Below, in pieces: positions 9,675-10,945 of a stretch of DNA of 10,945 bases (its first letter is position 1; every line of letters begins with the position of its first letter). Below the pieces are notes generated by a model that was not told where the DNA came from, did not search any database, and saw only the letters and a list, made by a program, of their open reading frames with translations. Origin of the DNA: Candidatus Gottesmanbacteria bacterium (GTDB lineage: Bacteria > Patescibacteriota > Microgenomatia > UBA10105 > UBA927); contig JACREP010000034.1 of the NCBI GenBank assembly GCA_016218185.1, positions 1 to 10,945 on the forward strand. The letters are read 5' to 3'. The translations under genes were made by a program, and so were the position numbers.

Positions 9675-10763
9675 ATGTTAACGAGGTTCATTCAATCGGT
9701 TTTTATTGGAGTATTCGTTTATTGGATTATCAGTTTATTGAATTATTCTCCTGTCTTTGCTCAAACCCCAGTCCCCTTCATTGCCATCGGTGATTCCATC
9801 ACCGCAGGTTCTCAGGGGCCATCGTACTTATGCCCTCTCCAGATGCAGTTGGGTAGTGCTGTTACATTTGCCGGCCCAATCCAGGTATCGTGTCCAAGCG
9901 GTACCATTCGTCATGCTGGATTCGACGGTGCATCGACACAGGACATCATAGACAAGCAGGGCCAATGGATATCCTTTGTTCCATCATCTGGTAATGCGAT
10001 TGCCCTCATCATGCTGGGAACGATCGATGTATATCACGAAGTTCCCACTGAAACAACAAAAAACAATCTGGCGCAGATCATTCGTCTCATTAAGAACCGC
10101 AATCCGCATGCAACGATTTTCCTTTCCCCGATTATTCCAAACCGAGCCAATAATCCTGGTGTTAATTCAACGATTGCTTCACTCGCCCAACAGGGTGTAA
10201 CTATCCTCCCTGGAACCAGCTTGAATGTTCAAACGGATCTGAAAGACGATGTGCACCCTGATGAGAGTGGTGCGCAGAAAATCGCAAGCAACCTTTTACC
10301 GGACCTCCAACCGGCAGCCACTGCTCTTGCGAATCAACCGCAACCAACCAACACACCCGACCGGCTCACCGACCAAGGATCATCGGGAGCACAACCAACG
10401 GTTGTACCGCAACAAAATACGCCGCAAAGCGGGTATAATACGGGCATGGCGGTAGGACTCACTCTTCCCGGGGGGATAACCATCAATGGCCCGGCGGAGC
10501 TCAAATTCGCAACAATTGGCGATGTCCTCAACCGTGCCATTCCGTTTGTTTTTGCGGTTGCGGGGATCGGACTACTGGTTATTCTTCTTTCTGCCGGATT
10601 TGAGTTTTTAACCAGCGCCGGAGACGCCAAAAAACTGGAAACTGCCCAACAGCGCCTGACGTACGCAGTGGTTGGGTTTCTGATTATCTTCACGGCTTAC
10701 TGGCTGGTGCAGATTGCCGCCCGCATCTTTGGGCTAACCGAGGTGACAAATATCTTCCGGTAA
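9675..10763 (+). CDS. SGNH hydrolase fused to a VirB2-like membrane module
   Basis: This 362-residue protein has a signal peptide (about 1-30, ending VFAQ), then an SGNH/GDSL esterase-like domain (about 34-215): FIAIGDSITAG with nucleophile S41, block II Gly in GFDGAST (82-88), LGTIDVY (114-120) at block III, and DDVHPDESGAQKIA with the Asp/His pair D191/H194. The block III Asn (GxND) is Ile here. A Pro/Gln/Thr-rich linker (about 216-255) leads to a VirB2-like part: two helices (about 286-313 and 328-352) with loop LTSAGDAKKLETAQQRL, similar to the upstream gene. I start at ATG 9675, eight bases after the upstream stop; the frame is open further upstream but only as a shadow of that gene. Substrate is unknown; a cell-envelope ester is plausible. 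Confidence 0.85.
   Translation: MLTRFIQSVFIGVFVYWIISLLNYSPVFAQTPVPFIAIGDSITAGSQGPSYLCPLQMQLGSAVTFAGPIQVSCPSGTIRHAGFDGASTQDIIDKQGQWISFVPSSGNAIALIMLGTIDVYHEVPTETTKNNLAQIIRLIKNRNPHATIFLSPIIPNRANNPGVNSTIASLAQQGVTILPGTSLNVQTDLKDDVHPDESGAQKIASNLLPDLQPAATALANQPQPTNTPDRLTDQGSSGAQPTVVPQQNTPQSGYNTGMAVGLTLPGGITINGPAELKFATIGDVLNRAIPFVFAVAGIGLLVILLSAGFEFLTSAGDAKKLETAQQRLTYAVVGFLIIFTAYWLVQIAARIFGLTEVTNIFR
9718..9749 (+). repeat. Degenerate octanucleotide periodicity in a second signal peptide
   Basis: Units TTTATTGG, ATTATCAG, TTTATTGA and ATTATTCT follow each other in exact 8-bp register and encode part of the hydrophobic core of the SGNH-protein signal peptide (residues about 15-25). The first two units closely match two units of the array at 9186-9201, in the same orientation relative to the gene. 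Confidence 0.5.
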
Positions 10764-10767
10764 CATT

Positions 10768-10779
10768 TGTCATTGCGAA
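10768..10779. repeat. Terminal fragment of the TGTCATTGCGA repeat
   Basis: TGTCATTGCGAA starts 5 nt after the SGNH-gene stop and matches the end of the elements at 4641-4740 and 7423. No second half is seen; instead a small GGAC-TACC-GTCC palindrome (10788-10799) covers the uppS stop codon. It is a lone end or a degenerate copy between convergent genes. Confidence 0.55.
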
Positions 10780-10790
10780 CAAAACGCGGA

Positions 10791-10945
10791 CTACCGTCCA
10801 AATCTTCGTTTCCGCCTATTAAATTCCTCGATCGCCTCGTCCAGACGGCCTGGCGTAAACTCCGGCATGTACCACGCGGGAAAGTAAAGCTCGCTGTACT
10901 CGCTCTGCCAGAGTAAAAACCCGCTCAACCGTTGCTCTCCTCCGG
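10791..10945 (-). CDS. uppS: Undecaprenyl diphosphate synthase, C-terminal end (partial)
   Basis: The minus-strand frame enters at the window edge and ends with TAG at 10791, giving the last 50 residues. GGEQRLSGFLLWQSEYSELY, followed by F, PAWYMPEF and a tail RRKRRFGR, closely parallels the end of cis-prenyltransferases of the UppS family (consensus GGE-x-R-x-SNFLLWQ..Y-x-ELYF...WP-x-F...RRFG). UppS makes undecaprenyl diphosphate, the lipid carrier for peptidoglycan and other wall polymers, from farnesyl diphosphate and isopentenyl diphosphate. The usual SNF is SGF here. The catalytic N-terminal part lies outside the window. It converges with the SGNH gene, with 27 bp between stops. Confidence 0.92.
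   Translation of the reverse strand, partial: GGEQRLSGFLLWQSEYSELYFPAWYMPEFTPGRLDEAIEEFNRRKRRFGR

Overview
The window looks like a piece of a Candidate Phyla Radiation (Patescibacteria) genome, most likely a Parcubacteria-type lineage. This is inferred from several traits together: very tight packing, short palindromic repeats at gene borders and inside genes, start codons that mostly lack Shine-Dalgarno sequences, tRNA genes without an encoded CCA, and a set of envelope genes often seen in that group (coiled-coil SpoIID protein, VirB2/TrbC-like membrane proteins, PP2C-like/beta-propeller protein, bacterial PH-domain protein). No marker gene here fixes the taxon more closely.

Layout. Positions 1-1046 (minus strand) hold a palindromic repeat, tRNA-Ser(CGA), tRNA-Arg(GCG), a two-helix membrane protein with its own -10 box, a hairpin cluster and tRNA-Ser(TGA). 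Positions 1101-2175 (plus) hold an AT-rich LAGLIDADG homing endonuclease whose last codons and stop lie inside the 5' end of tRNA-Ser(GCT). Positions 2177-4630 (minus) are smpB, then ssrA (tmRNA), then a strongly structured 200-bp leader, then comF and thiN (thiamine pyrophosphokinase). Positions 4743-9246 (minus) form an envelope cluster: a secreted coiled-coil SpoIID/LytB protein, a PH-domain membrane protein, a 72-residue membrane protein and a degenerate PP2C-like protein joined through one membrane helix to a propeller-like domain. From a 42-bp divergent promoter region, the plus strand carries a VirB2/TrbC-like membrane protein and an SGNH hydrolase fused to a second VirB2-like module (9289-10763). 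The window ends in the 3' end of uppS on the minus strand.

How the parts work together. smpB and ssrA supply trans-translation (ribosome rescue). The tRNA genes and the endonuclease form a small RNA/mobile-element island. The SpoIID, SGNH, VirB2-like, PH and UppS genes all point to cell-wall and envelope work.

The points most worth a second look are: (1) the endonuclease stop codon inside a tRNA, which RNase P processing would remove; (2) the leader between tmRNA and comF, with four mutually complementary segments starting at the tmRNA 3' end and a hairpin covering the comF ribosome-binding site; (3) 8-bp tandem repeats inside coding sequences; (4) leaderless-type promoters with a -10 box exactly 6 nt before the start codon; and (5) the SGNH-VirB2-like fusion.
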